Assembly (NCBI GenBank): GCA_029245065.1
Contig: JAQWQB010000141.1
Location: forward strand, 1-64,000
Direction: 5' to 3'
DNA from: Flavobacteriales bacterium
Lineage (GTDB): Bacteria; Bacteroidota; Bacteroidia; Flavobacteriales_D; Sanyastnellaceae
DNA: 64,000 nt
Made by a program: the position numbers and the translations under genes. The stretch's first letter is position 1; every line of letters begins with the position of its first letter. Below the pieces are notes generated by a model. It ran no database searches. It saw nothing but the letters and a program-made list of their open reading frames with translations, and had not been told where the DNA came from. This document shows, piece after piece, positions 24,340 through 33,566 of this stretch.

Positions 24340-26040
24340 ATGCTTAAGAAACTAACTAATCTTCTGGCTCTTTTCTGTGTGATTACGGTATCAGCACAAG
24401 AAGATCCAGCATCAGCAATTGCTATATCATTACAAGATTATTTGCAGATCACCTACGACGGTGTTGCTTGCACATCTACTGCCGGGACTTTAGGTGCAGG
24501 GGATTCTGGAGAAGCAACGTGCATTGGTATCTCTACTGATGATGTTTGGTATTCTTTCACTGCAACAACCCAAGCCGTTAAATTTGAAGGAACCACTTCA
24601 AACTTCGACATGGTGCTTCAGTTAGTAGACGCTGTTACGATGGCTTCCATAGCTTGTCAAAACACGAACGGGGCCAATTCCGGAGAAACGCTTTATTCCA
24701 ACACACTCACTGCTGGAAACAACTATTACTTACGAATCCATTCTTTTGATGGCGCAGGAAGTGGATCATTCGACATTTGCGGTCAATACCTCCCGGCTGC
24801 AGAAGTGAGAACAGGATGGTACCCAACATTTTCTCCAGATCAAGGACTTCCAGGATACCGAATCAATCAGTCAATTAACAGATCAACTTACACTCCATAC
24901 AACGGCCTCATACAAGGAACGCGTTGGCTATTCGTTGATATGGGTACCGGAGATAACTTCATGGCTGAAGTAACAGGGTCGAATGGAATTATCAATCTTA
25001 ATTCCGTTGGCGGACTGTGTTTCAACAAAACGTACGATGTATTCGTTCAGGTTAGAGTAGATGACTACTGGAGTGGATACAGCTTAGAGCGACAAATCTT
25101 CACCGAGGCAGAACCAACAACAGAATTGGAGCCAGCTTACCCAGGTTTGAGCTACAACCTCGACGAAGAAATTAAAGCCCGTTTCGTTGGAACAGGCCAA
25201 AACTTAGAATGGAGACTGACTACCGACAACGGTGAAACAGTAATTTACCACGAGGCAGCAAACTCTACGAGTTACTGCTACTTAGACTTGGTAGAATGCA
25301 TCCGCTACAACCGAATTTACACGGTAGAGATTCGAGCAGAATACTGCGGAATTTGGGGCTCATGGAGTGATCCAGAGTTCATCATCATTAATCCACTTCC
25401 CTACGTGAACCTTCGCCCTGAATACTGCAATACCACGCAGTACGCCGGCGTAACACTTCAGTGTGAATTCCTAGAGGTAGTAGACCAATATGCTTGGCAA
25501 TTGACGCCTGTAGACATTGACGATCCTACCTACACCCCTATTGGCCCAGCGATTGTGACATATAGCGTACAAACAACTGCACTCTACTTGCTTCCTTTGG
25601 GCTTAGAATACGGTACAACTTATCGAGTTGGTGTCAAGCCAATGCTGGGAACAACAGATGCTTGCAATAGTCCGCAAGAAGGAGATTATGGCTACTTCTG
25701 TCACGTAACAATTGGAACTCCAGCTGAGCTTACTGAATGGGATGACGGAACACTTGCCCCTGAAGATAATCCGCTTGGCGAAATGACCGCATTGAGTGTT
25801 TTCCCTAATCCGACGACCACTGGATTCGCTGCCATTCAAATAGGCGACAAAGCATTATCAGGAAACGCGCTTCTTCAAGTGTATGATGTTGCTGGAAAAC
25901 TTATCTCTGAGCAGCAATTTTTCGCAGTAGAAAACGCAAATATCTTGCAGTTCTCAGTTCCTACTGGAACAAAAGGAAATTACATAGTGCGTTTGTCTGG
26001 CGATGGCTATTCTCACACCATGCCCTTACTCGTTAATTAA
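24340..26040 (+). CDS. Secreted protein with PPC-like and Fn3-like domains and T9SS type A sorting domain
   Basis: A 566-residue protein: signal peptide (about 1-19, ending VITVSAQ), PPC-like domain (about 35-150, with DVWYSFTATTQ and YYLRIHSFDGAGSG), three or so beta-rich repeats of about 110 residues (each with a Trp-rich core and Cys pairs), then a type A sorting domain (about 488-566, LSVFPNPTTTGF and LQVYDVAGKLISE). It should be exported by T9SS and attached to the cell surface. Its stop overlaps the stop of the convergent gene within TTAATTAA. It interrupts the polysaccharide gene series, so a link to the polysaccharide is possible but unproven. Confidence 0.85.
   Translation: MLKKLTNLLALFCVITVSAQEDPASAIAISLQDYLQITYDGVACTSTAGTLGAGDSGEATCIGISTDDVWYSFTATTQAVKFEGTTSNFDMVLQLVDAVTMASIACQNTNGANSGETLYSNTLTAGNNYYLRIHSFDGAGSGSFDICGQYLPAAEVRTGWYPTFSPDQGLPGYRINQSINRSTYTPYNGLIQGTRWLFVDMGTGDNFMAEVTGSNGIINLNSVGGLCFNKTYDVFVQVRVDDYWSGYSLERQIFTEAEPTTELEPAYPGLSYNLDEEIKARFVGTGQNLEWRLTTDNGETVIYHEAANSTSYCYLDLVECIRYNRIYTVEIRAEYCGIWGSWSDPEFIIINPLPYVNLRPEYCNTTQYAGVTLQCEFLEVVDQYAWQLTPVDIDDPTYTPIGPAIVTYSVQTTALYLLPLGLEYGTTYRVGVKPMLGTTDACNSPQEGDYGYFCHVTIGTPAELTEWDDGTLAPEDNPLGEMTALSVFPNPTTTGFAAIQIGDKALSGNALLQVYDVAGKLISEQQFFAVENANILQFSVPTGTKGNYIVRLSGDGYSHTMPLLVN
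26033..26040. other. TTAATTAA palindrome supplying both stop codons of convergent genes
   Basis: The 8-base palindrome gives TAA to the plus-strand gene (26038-26040) and TAA to the minus-strand gene (26033-26035 complement). The two coding regions therefore overlap by 8 bases with no room for a terminator between them. Confidence 0.9.
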
Positions 26041-27184
26041 GCAACTGGATTTTCTCTACTTGACGGAAAGAACTTCCGACAATTTCAACTAGAATCAACT
26101 GGGCATCAATTCCATTGAGTGGAATTTGATCTCCTTGGCTTACGTTTCCTTCTTTTAATAGGCTACCGCGCAAATCATAAATCCGGTATTGGATTGCTTC
26201 AGTTTCAACTTCATTGATGAAAGACTTGAGTACGAGGTTCCCGTTAGAAATATGAATTGAAACCTGTTTCTCTTTCACCAATTGGGTAGCTTCTTGAAAA
26301 GTGTTGGCCACCATTACATCATTTTCTTCGGAACAGTTAGAAGTCAACTCTAAACAAGAAACTACTGTTCTTACTTCACCATACCAGGGAACCGCAGCTT
26401 CTAAACAAACCTCATGTGCTCCATTCTCAGCAAATTGAACCAGTGGTTGCGTTTCATAATCTACATCCTGCTCTTCCACTATCCATTCGAATGCTATTTC
26501 TTCAAATCCGTTTTCATCCGTGATATTGATCAACCGAAATTCACAGCCGTCGTTTTCCTTCACCACAAATTCCGTTGTTAAATTCACTTCGGGAATTTCA
26601 AGTTCCACCGTTTTGCACAACACTGAAGTGCATTCATTTCCCTGTGAAATGGCTTGAACTGTCAAACAAACTTCGGGAGAAGTAAGGTCTTCAAAACTCA
26701 TGGAAGCTTGCAAACCGTTGGCTTGCACCCCTTCCGATGTTTCCCATTCTATATTCGTTACTGAGGTGAACGAATTTGTTTCGCAAAGCTCTTGTACAAC
26801 AACTTCACCGTCTCCAGCGTCAATCCATTCAAAGGCTGCTGTTACCGAACACGGAAGCGCAAAGTTGATTACTACCGTCTCACACGATTCTACCATACAA
26901 TTCTCACCATTGACAATGGTTGTTACCGAAAGGCAAACTTCATAGCTTCCCGCATTGTCATAAGTATGCACAGGTTGAGGAATGGCAGACGTTGTTCCAT
27001 CGCCTAAATCCCAGAAGTAGGTAAGCTCTGTTTCAGGCGAAACTGACTCAAAAACGGCTTCAAAAAAGATGGTGTGAGATGTTTGCTCGATGTTAATCAG
27101 CAGGTCATCAACGCATTGGGCCAACAACGAGGAGGAGTTGAGCACCAAGAGAGAGAGGAGAGAGAGCGTTAAGTTGCGGTACAT
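26033..27184 (-). CDS. Secreted PKD-domain protein with divergent T9SS-like C-terminus
   Basis: A 383-residue protein with a signal peptide (ending SSSLLAQ near 23). A PKD domain follows (about 30-108, with YFWDLGDGTTS and HTYDNAGSYEVCL), then two more PKD-like beta domains (VCLTVQAISQGNEC and HEVCLEAAVPWYG). The C-terminal 75 residues (from QVSIHISNGNL; IQYRIYDLRGSLLKEG) resemble a type A sorting domain but lack the usual PNP motif. Surface display is inferred. Its function is unknown. It is the only minus-strand gene inside the polysaccharide locus. Confidence 0.8.
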   Translation of the reverse strand: MYRNLTLSLLSLLVLNSSSLLAQCVDDLLINIEQTSHTIFFEAVFESVSPETELTYFWDLGDGTTSAIPQPVHTYDNAGSYEVCLSVTTIVNGENCMVESCETVVINFALPCSVTAAFEWIDAGDGEVVVQELCETNSFTSVTNIEWETSEGVQANGLQASMSFEDLTSPEVCLTVQAISQGNECTSVLCKTVELEIPEVNLTTEFVVKENDGCEFRLINITDENGFEEIAFEWIVEEQDVDYETQPLVQFAENGAHEVCLEAAVPWYGEVRTVVSCLELTSNCSEENDVMVANTFQEATQLVKEKQVSIHISNGNLVLKSFINEVETEAIQYRIYDLRGSLLKEGNVSQGDQIPLNGIDAQLILVEIVGSSFRQVEKIQLLN

Positions 27185-27373
27185 TTGGTTATTTTATTCT
27201 TTAACGGTACAAATATCCGTCTCTTTACCCTATTAAAACATCACCCTTTAGTATGAGGCAGAAACAAATGTTTATTTGGTAACATTTCGATAAGATTCGG
27301 CAACTGCGAGGTTTTGAATTCCCAATGTTGGAAACTTGGGGCAAAGACCTACAAAACGGCCCTTGGATTTCTG

Positions 27374-27381
27374 CATTTTTG
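27374..27381 (+). promoter_or_regulatory. Possible -7 promoter box (one mismatch)
   Basis: CATTTTTG differs from TAnnTTTG at one position and lies 18 bases before the ATG at 27400, the same spacing as the Wzc-gene promoter. A promoter is needed here because the preceding gene is on the other strand. Confidence 0.35.
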
Positions 27382-27399
27382 TAATGCGACAAACCTTAG

Positions 27400-28491
27400 A
27401 TGAAGCCCTTACATCTCAAAACATTTCTATCCGACGAAGGATTCGGTCACATTGTGCGACAGCGCGCCATTATAGAGGCATTACGCCAACACGTCCCAGA
27501 ACTGTCAATCTTGTTGCAGACAGGCAAGCACATTGATGCTGCGGGCAGACTGATCAAAGGAATAGAAACTACACGCAAATACAACAACATTACCTGGCAC
27601 AAACAGCCCAACGGCTCTCCAGATGTTGACCTGATAAAAATTGAATACGCCCAATACCTCAAAAGATCTGAAGACTTCGTAGAGCAAGAGATGCAGGAAT
27701 GGGGCGACTTCGACTTTGTCATTTCAGACTTTGTTTACGAAGCATTCCCATTGGCGAAAAAACGAGGCGTCCCTTCTTTTGGGGTAGCTCACTTTACCTG
27801 GGATTGGTTCTTCTCAAAACTGTATCCACCGCCCCTTAAAACGGAGGTCATTTACCGCTTCTTTGAGATGGCGAAAATGGCAGATGCTTTGTACTTCCCT
27901 CCTTTCACCCCTGAAGAAATACTTCGTTATTACAAAGTGAATGCCATGGAAGTGCCCTTAATTCTGCGCTCGGAAATCAATCACAAAGATTCTGGGTCCC
28001 ATGATAAATTTAAGATCATGATCATGGATTCAGGTGCAGGAGTGCTTCGTCCTTCTATACTCAAGGCGCTGGACTCTGTTCGTGAGATGGACGATGTACA
28101 ATTCTTCGTCTCATCGAGCATGGAACGAGAGCAAGAGAACATTTCGTTCATAGATAAGAACGAACTTATGGTGGATTACATCAACGAAATGGACTTGGTG
28201 ATTGGGCGAGCTGGTTTCAATACCATTAGCGAATGCATTGGGCTTCGTACCCCGATGCTCCTGATTGGAGAGGCCATGAACCCAGAGATGAATGAGAACA
28301 TCTTAAACCTGAAGAAAGTTGGTCTTGGAACCTTCATTAGCTTGGAAACATTCGAAAACGACCTTCGCCATTACCTCCCACTCTTTAGAAAACACGAATA
28401 CAAATTCATTGCACAAAACATGAAGGACCATGAAATGGCCGTGAACGGTGCTGAAGTAATTGCATTGGATATATTGAACAGAATAGGATGA
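27400..28491 (+). CDS. MurG/PseG-like GT-B protein (sugar-nucleotide hydrolase or glycosyltransferase)
   Basis: A 363-residue protein with an N-terminal half opening KTFLSDEGFGHIVRQRAI, which resembles the glycine-rich loop region of MurG/PseG. Its C-terminal half contains GRAGFNTISECI followed by P(M)LLIGEAMNPEMNEN, the UDP-binding signature of GT28-type proteins. In pseudaminic and legionaminic pathways a GT-B protein (PseG/LegG) removes UDP before the NeuB step. It overlaps the CMP-sugar synthetase gene by 4 bases, which supports a hydrolase role, but a true transferase is equally possible. Confidence 0.65.
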   Translation: MKPLHLKTFLSDEGFGHIVRQRAIIEALRQHVPELSILLQTGKHIDAAGRLIKGIETTRKYNNITWHKQPNGSPDVDLIKIEYAQYLKRSEDFVEQEMQEWGDFDFVISDFVYEAFPLAKKRGVPSFGVAHFTWDWFFSKLYPPPLKTEVIYRFFEMAKMADALYFPPFTPEEILRYYKVNAMEVPLILRSEINHKDSGSHDKFKIMIMDSGAGVLRPSILKALDSVREMDDVQFFVSSSMEREQENISFIDKNELMVDYINEMDLVIGRAGFNTISECIGLRTPMLLIGEAMNPEMNENILNLKKVGLGTFISLETFENDLRHYLPLFRKHEYKFIAQNMKDHEMAVNGAEVIALDILNRIG

Positions 28492-29072
28492 GGACAATTG
28501 CGATCATACCCGCAAGAGGCGGATCGAAACGGTTGAAAGGAAAGAACATCTATCCGTTGTTGGGCAAACCGCTTATGGCGTACACCATTGAGGCGCTTCA
28601 AGAATGTGACTTCATTGATGCGATTTATGTAAGCTCTGATGACGACGAAATTTTAGCCGTTGGTGAACAGTACGGTGCTATTTCGCTCAAACGCCCCGCA
28701 GCTCTTGCCGACGACAAAACGCCAAAGATCGTGGCCATTCGCCAAGCAGTTGAAGACCCTAAAGTGGCCGCAGATGGCGAGGTTGAGAACGTCATTGTAG
28801 CGCAGGCCAATTCCCCAGAACTGACAGCAGATCAATTCAAAAAAGGGTACGATTTAATGGTTCAACATCGTTTATGGGAAATCATGAGTGCAGACGAAAA
28901 TGGTGTTCAAAATGCAGCATTTCGAATTGTGAAACAACACGCACTTTACAACACGTTTCTCAGCGCGCACTGCGGGTTCGTTGTAGCGAATAACATTGAT
29001 GTGCATACCATTGAAGACATTCATTCCTTGGAACAAAATGATGCTTTTGTTCAATTACATTCATCAAAATAG
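28488..29072 (+). CDS. neuA: NeuA/PseF-type CMP-nonulosonate cytidylyltransferase
   Basis: A 194-residue protein with the canonical N-terminus IIPARGGSKRLKGKNIYPL (CTP-binding), the segment VSSDDDEILAVGEQYGA and the late motif IDVHTIEDIHSLE. It should form the CMP-activated form of an acidic nonulosonic sugar. It is shorter than typical NeuA (about 220-230), with a compact middle region. It is one of two CMP-sugar synthetases in the locus (the other, SpsF-type, is at 16134). Confidence 0.85.
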   Translation: MRTIAIIPARGGSKRLKGKNIYPLLGKPLMAYTIEALQECDFIDAIYVSSDDDEILAVGEQYGAISLKRPAALADDKTPKIVAIRQAVEDPKVAADGEVENVIVAQANSPELTADQFKKGYDLMVQHRLWEIMSADENGVQNAAFRIVKQHALYNTFLSAHCGFVVANNIDVHTIEDIHSLEQNDAFVQLHSSK

Positions 29073-29084
29073 GATCGAAAAGAA

Positions 29085-30911
29085 ATGTGCGGAATAGCTG
29101 GGTATATAGGACAACAATCACCCAATGAACAGTGCATTTCAGCTGCACTAACATCGATGTTCCATAGAGGCCCTGATGCGAATGGACATTGCGTACTCGA
29201 AAAAGACAATGGAAATGTATGCCTCTTGCATAGTAGGCTCAGCATCATTGACTTGGACGAGCGTTCCAATCAACCCTTTGAAAAAGGCCCTATCCACCTG
29301 GTCTTCAACGGAGAAATATACAATTACGTTGAACTTCGGCAACAACTCATTTCATTGGGCCATTCATTTCAAACAGATTCTGATACTGAGGTGTTGGTGG
29401 CAAGTTACCTTGAATGGGGAGCGAACTGTACCGACAAATTTGAAGGGATGTGGTCATTTGCGCTGTTCGATCACCGCTCGGAAACCTTGATGCTTTCCAG
29501 AGACCGTTTCGCCGAGAAGCCATTCTACCTGCATCAAACAGACAATGGCCTTTACTTTAGTAGTGAGGTTAAAGCACTGAAAGCACTGGCAGGGAAACGT
29601 TTCAACGTGAACACAGACCATGTCTTACGCTTTGTTGTGAATGGACATAAATCCCTGTACAAAACGGATCAAACTTTTTTTGAAGGGGTCGAAGAACTGC
29701 CGTTTGCTACCAACGCATTTGTGAATTTGCAAGGAAAGCGAAAGGAAGGGAAATACTGGACACCATCTCATCAGCCGAAGCAGATGTCCATGGAGGAAGC
29801 CATAGAGGGCACCCGTGAACGACTCATTGAAAGTGTAAAACTTCGCCTCAGATCTGATGTACCATTGGCCTTTTGTTTGTCTGGAGGTGTAGATAGTGCC
29901 AGTTTGGTCTCAATTGCGGCGAAGGAATTCAACGCAACAGCCCACACATTTTCTATCATAGACAGCGACCACAGGTACGATGAATACGATAACATTCAGG
30001 CTACCATCAAAGACACTGGTTGCGAAAGCACCAAAATCATACTTGAGCCAGGTGAAGAAAACATCACACGACTTGAGTCATTGGTAGACTACCACGATGC
30101 ACCCGTAGCTACTATTTCCTACTTCGTCCACTCCTTTTTATCCGAGCGAATTGCGGAGAATGGATTTAAGATTTCCATTTCGGGAACAGCTGCAGACGAG
30201 CTTTTCACGGGGTATTACGACCACTACAATTTGCACTTGTATGAGATGCGCAACCATCCTTCATTTGCTCGCTTCAAAAAGGAATGGGAAACGTACCCGC
30301 TTCAGTTTGTGCGCCATCCGGACTTCAGAAAATTCGACCTCTATTTCGACGATCCCGCAAAACGAGATCACATTTACTTGAACAACACGGAATTCAGGTC
30401 CATGCTTAAGAAGGACTTCCACGAGCCATTTTCAGAGACAAACTACGCCGACGACTTGTTGCGGAGTAGAATGATGAATGAGTTGTTTCACGAAGTAGTG
30501 CGTGTTATTCTCCACGAAGATGATTTGAACTCAATGAAGTATTCCTTGGAAAATAGAAGTCCGTTTTTAGATCGAAACCTATTCGAATGGGCCTACAGCA
30601 TTCCATCTGAATTGCTCATTAACGAAGGGTACAACAAATACATCCTTCGCCAATCCATGAAAGGGATCTTGAACGACAAAGTTCGTCTCTCTCGTGAGAA
30701 GAAAGGATTTAACGCAAGCATCAATTCGATTTTTGACTTCAATAATCCGAAACACCGATCTTACTTCCTTGATGATTCGCCCATCTTTGACTATTTCGAC
30801 AAAAGCAAAATGGAGGGAATGCTGAACAAGGGAGAGTATCCTAATTCATACAAGAAATTCCTATTTAGCTTTATCAATGCCAAGTTATTCTTGGAACAGC
30901 AAAGCAATTAA
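29085..30911 (+). CDS. asnB: Asparagine synthetase B-like glutamine amidotransferase (copy 1)
   Basis: A 608-residue AsnB homologue. The class II glutaminase domain begins with the catalytic Cys2 (MCGIAGYIG) and has FNGEIYNYVELR. The synthetase domain carries the PP-loop SGGVDSASL near residue 266 and ENRSPFLDRNL late. The homologue turns a carboxylate into a carboxamide with glutamine and ATP. Sitting between neuA and neuB genes, a sugar carboxylate is a more likely target than aspartate. A second AsnB-like protein is encoded at 46451. The two are clearly different sequences. Confidence 0.85.
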   Translation: MCGIAGYIGQQSPNEQCISAALTSMFHRGPDANGHCVLEKDNGNVCLLHSRLSIIDLDERSNQPFEKGPIHLVFNGEIYNYVELRQQLISLGHSFQTDSDTEVLVASYLEWGANCTDKFEGMWSFALFDHRSETLMLSRDRFAEKPFYLHQTDNGLYFSSEVKALKALAGKRFNVNTDHVLRFVVNGHKSLYKTDQTFFEGVEELPFATNAFVNLQGKRKEGKYWTPSHQPKQMSMEEAIEGTRERLIESVKLRLRSDVPLAFCLSGGVDSASLVSIAAKEFNATAHTFSIIDSDHRYDEYDNIQATIKDTGCESTKIILEPGEENITRLESLVDYHDAPVATISYFVHSFLSERIAENGFKISISGTAADELFTGYYDHYNLHLYEMRNHPSFARFKKEWETYPLQFVRHPDFRKFDLYFDDPAKRDHIYLNNTEFRSMLKKDFHEPFSETNYADDLLRSRMMNELFHEVVRVILHEDDLNSMKYSLENRSPFLDRNLFEWAYSIPSELLINEGYNKYILRQSMKGILNDKVRLSREKKGFNASINSIFDFNNPKHRSYFLDDSPIFDYFDKSKMEGMLNKGEYPNSYKKFLFSFINAKLFLEQQSN

Positions 30912-30936
30912 CAACACTTGAAACAACACAACTAGT

Positions 30937-31644
30937 ATGTTTATCATATCAGAAATTTCACCTCAGTTTAGCGGAGATATTGCTACCGCAGAACAAATGA
31001 TCATTCAATCCAAGCTTGGAGGAGCGGAAGCCGTTAAAGTACAGTTGTACGACCCGAAGCAGTTCAACAAGCCAGCAAGTCATGCTATGGAGTTCGAAGA
31101 ACTTAAGCATTTACGTGATTTTGCTGACCACCATGGGATTGCCTTATTCGCCACTCCATTCGCCCCTTCTTTTCTTGATTGGTGTGTGAAACTAGACTTG
31201 AAGTACATGAAAGTGGCAGCGCGTATGCATGTCGGTTTTCCTGAACTTACAAGAGATATCATGAGCTTGAAAAAGCCAACTTTCGTTTCTATTCCTGCAG
31301 ATATGGCGAAGGAAGACCAGGAGAAAATTGAAGTGGTTGATTACGCTACTTACCTCTACTGCGTGGTGAAGTACCCAACACTCGTGGAAGAGTTCGAAAT
31401 GCCCGATTTCAACAATTCTCGTTTTAATGGCGTCTCTGACCACACGCTTGGCAATGCGGCGGCTTTGTTTGCTTCTGCCCATGGCGCAACCTACCTCGAA
31501 AAGCACTTCACGCTGCGTAACTCATTTCAGCGAAGCGGCGAATTGGCTCACTTGTGTTCAATGACACAAGAAGACCTTGCCATGATTAAGAACACTGCAA
31601 CTGAATTTGAGACCTTACGCAAGGTCACAGGAATGAATGGCTAA
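30937..31644 (+). CDS. neuB: Short NeuB-like synthase lacking the SAF domain
   Basis: A 235-residue TIM-barrel protein: it has KVQLYDP, LFATPFAP, NGVSDHTLG and YLEKHFTLRN, all NeuB landmarks. The normal opening AExGxNHNG is altered to SEISPQFSGDI, and the polypeptide ends after the barrel without the C-terminal SAF domain that closes the active site in NeuB dimers. It may use a smaller or different acceptor, or act in a complex. The neighbours are AsnB-like (upstream) and a putative transferase (8-base overlap downstream). Confidence 0.78.
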   Translation: MFIISEISPQFSGDIATAEQMIIQSKLGGAEAVKVQLYDPKQFNKPASHAMEFEELKHLRDFADHHGIALFATPFAPSFLDWCVKLDLKYMKVAARMHVGFPELTRDIMSLKKPTFVSIPADMAKEDQEKIEVVDYATYLYCVVKYPTLVEEFEMPDFNNSRFNGVSDHTLGNAAALFASAHGATYLEKHFTLRNSFQRSGELAHLCSMTQEDLAMIKNTATEFETLRKVTGMNG

Positions 31645-32959
31645 TCCATTACAACAAGCAATTCAAGCCTTTAAGAAGGCAAAGTTAGCGAGTCCGCATT
31701 CATTTGACGGACTCGCTTTCGAATGCATGTCAGCGAACGTAGGCTACCGGTTGAACCAACAAGAAGCCGCAAGCGCTACCATTGGGCTTCGTGTTTTTGT
31801 GCGTACGTTGAAAAAAATAATGGCGGGTGGTGATCCTTACAAGCTCCTTGATGGCGATCAGCACACCGCAATTCTAGAATCCTATTTCGTTTTTGAGGAG
31901 TTGGAATCTACGTATGTTTCTAAACTAAGCGGCACTTCACCAGGGGTGTTTATTTCGAAACACGACTTGCCGAGGCAACTGAAGTCTACCGGTGGTCTTG
32001 TTCGCTATATCTTGTTCGCTATTCCCCTCATTCTGAAAACGTTTTTTTCTTCAGAAAAGAGAGGAAACCACGCTATGCAGCTTGCTTTTGTGGCAGAAAT
32101 TGCCGGACTCACACACCTCATCGAAGAAAAGAAACTGCATCGGTTGTATGACTTCGCCCCGTATTTAATTGATGCGAATTTGGCCTATTTAGCAACCAAA
32201 AAAGAAGGCTTCACTTATTCGAAATTGCCTTCACCCGGGCCGCTTTCTACCCATCATCACATCCTGTTTTGTGATGAACTTATCTTGAGCAGTCCGTACC
32301 AATTTGAAGAAATTAAGCAACTCCCAAACATTCATTATACGCAACTGAAGCAGTGGATTCCAGAATACGGCTTCACGTATATTGATCAGTACATTTCTTT
32401 TAAAGAAGAAGCTCCTCAGCAGACCATTGGTTATTACTCACATGGTGGTTGGTTAAGAAAAGCGCAAGGGCACACTGATGATGGCCTCAACATTCCTGAA
32501 GCAGAGGAACAATTATTAAAAGACCTAGGACTGTTTATTGCATCTAACCCGTCATTTCAACTGATAATTTTTCCGCACCCACGCGAGAAAAAAGAAGAAA
32601 CATGGAAGGACACCGTGCACTTTTATGAGCAGTTTTTCCCCGAGAACCAACGCGTTTCAATCAATGAGCAAGGACTTCAAACTTCCAAGGCCTTTCACCA
32701 CGTAGACATGGCAGTGGCTGCTTTTAGCACCATCTTGTACGAACGTCTTTTTTGCGGGTTCAAAACATTCATTGGCAATTATGGGATGGACCATTTCCCG
32801 ATGGAAAACAGTTCACTTAGTCCAATTTGTTTTGACAACGCGGCCTCACTCTCAGCTTTACTTTCAAAAGCGAGCACGTTGACCAGGGAAGAATATTTCC
32901 AACACTTTCAGTTGAAGGAGTACCATTATTCAGCTTATCCTTATTTTCAACCAGCATGA
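31637..32959 (+). CDS. Putative GT-B sugar transferase with HP motif (unassigned family)
   Basis: A 440-residue protein not recognised with confidence. The C-terminal half has QLIIFPHPREKKEE (HP motif) and AAFSTILYERLF (S/T motif), arranged as in bacterial sialyl/polysialyltransferase-like GT-B enzymes. An internal hydrophobic stretch (YILFAIPLILKTFF, about 116-129) may be a membrane-associating helix. The place directly after a NeuB gene suggests transfer of the corresponding CMP-nonulosonate. It shares the motif pair with the 22891 gene but little obvious overall similarity. Confidence 0.55.
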   Translation: MANPLQQAIQAFKKAKLASPHSFDGLAFECMSANVGYRLNQQEAASATIGLRVFVRTLKKIMAGGDPYKLLDGDQHTAILESYFVFEELESTYVSKLSGTSPGVFISKHDLPRQLKSTGGLVRYILFAIPLILKTFFSSEKRGNHAMQLAFVAEIAGLTHLIEEKKLHRLYDFAPYLIDANLAYLATKKEGFTYSKLPSPGPLSTHHHILFCDELILSSPYQFEEIKQLPNIHYTQLKQWIPEYGFTYIDQYISFKEEAPQQTIGYYSHGGWLRKAQGHTDDGLNIPEAEEQLLKDLGLFIASNPSFQLIIFPHPREKKEETWKDTVHFYEQFFPENQRVSINEQGLQTSKAFHHVDMAVAAFSTILYERLFCGFKTFIGNYGMDHFPMENSSLSPICFDNAASLSALLSKASTLTREEYFQHFQLKEYHYSAYPYFQPA

Positions 32960-33564
32960 TTACAATTATTGATTACGGCCTTGGAAATTTGGCTTCGGTA
33001 AGGAACATGATTAAAAAAGTTGGGGGCGAAGGTCAAATCTCCAAAGACCCCGACGCGATACGAAAAGCTGAAAAGCTCATTCTTCCGGGCGTAGGCGCGT
33101 TCGGTGTTGGAATGAAAAACCTCATTGATTCAGGTCTTCAAGAGGCCATTAAAGAAAACACTGCGCAAGGAACAAAGTTGATGGGCATTTGCTTGGGAGC
33201 GCAACTTCTAACCAATCATAGCGAAGAAAACGACGTCAACGGATTAGGTCTCATAGCAGCTCAGACGAAGAAATTCAACCTAACTGACCCGCAACTGAAG
33301 GTACCTCACATGGGCTGGTTCAATATAGCACTGGATCAAGCAAACCATCCGTTACTACAGAACTTACAAGACAATCCTAGGTATTACTTTGTGCATAGTT
33401 ACTACATGCACTGTGACAATGCAGCGAATCAACTTTGTAGCTGCACGTATGAACATCCTTTTTCAGCCGGTATTGTTCAGGATAACGTGGCAGGTTTTCA
33501 ATTTCACCCTGAAAAAAGCCACGTCTTTGGCATGCGCATTATTGAAAATTTCATCAACTGGTAA
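32956..33564 (+). CDS. hisH: HisH-type glutaminase subunit for sugar amidination
   Basis: A 202-residue class I glutamine amidotransferase: IIDYGLGNLASV at the N-terminus, nucleophile Cys79 in GICLGAQLL and the catalytic His/Glu pair in FQFHPEKS. It releases ammonia from glutamine for a partner HisF. No other histidine-biosynthesis gene is nearby; the downstream gene is a sugar amidotransferase, so this is the specialised HisH2 kind known from the Pseudomonas aeruginosa O5 wbp cluster, not the IGP synthase subunit. It overlaps the previous gene by 4 bases. Confidence 0.88.
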   Translation: MITIIDYGLGNLASVRNMIKKVGGEGQISKDPDAIRKAEKLILPGVGAFGVGMKNLIDSGLQEAIKENTAQGTKLMGICLGAQLLTNHSEENDVNGLGLIAAQTKKFNLTDPQLKVPHMGWFNIALDQANHPLLQNLQDNPRYYFVHSYYMHCDNAANQLCSCTYEHPFSAGIVQDNVAGFQFHPEKSHVFGMRIIENFINW

Positions 33565-33566
33565 TT

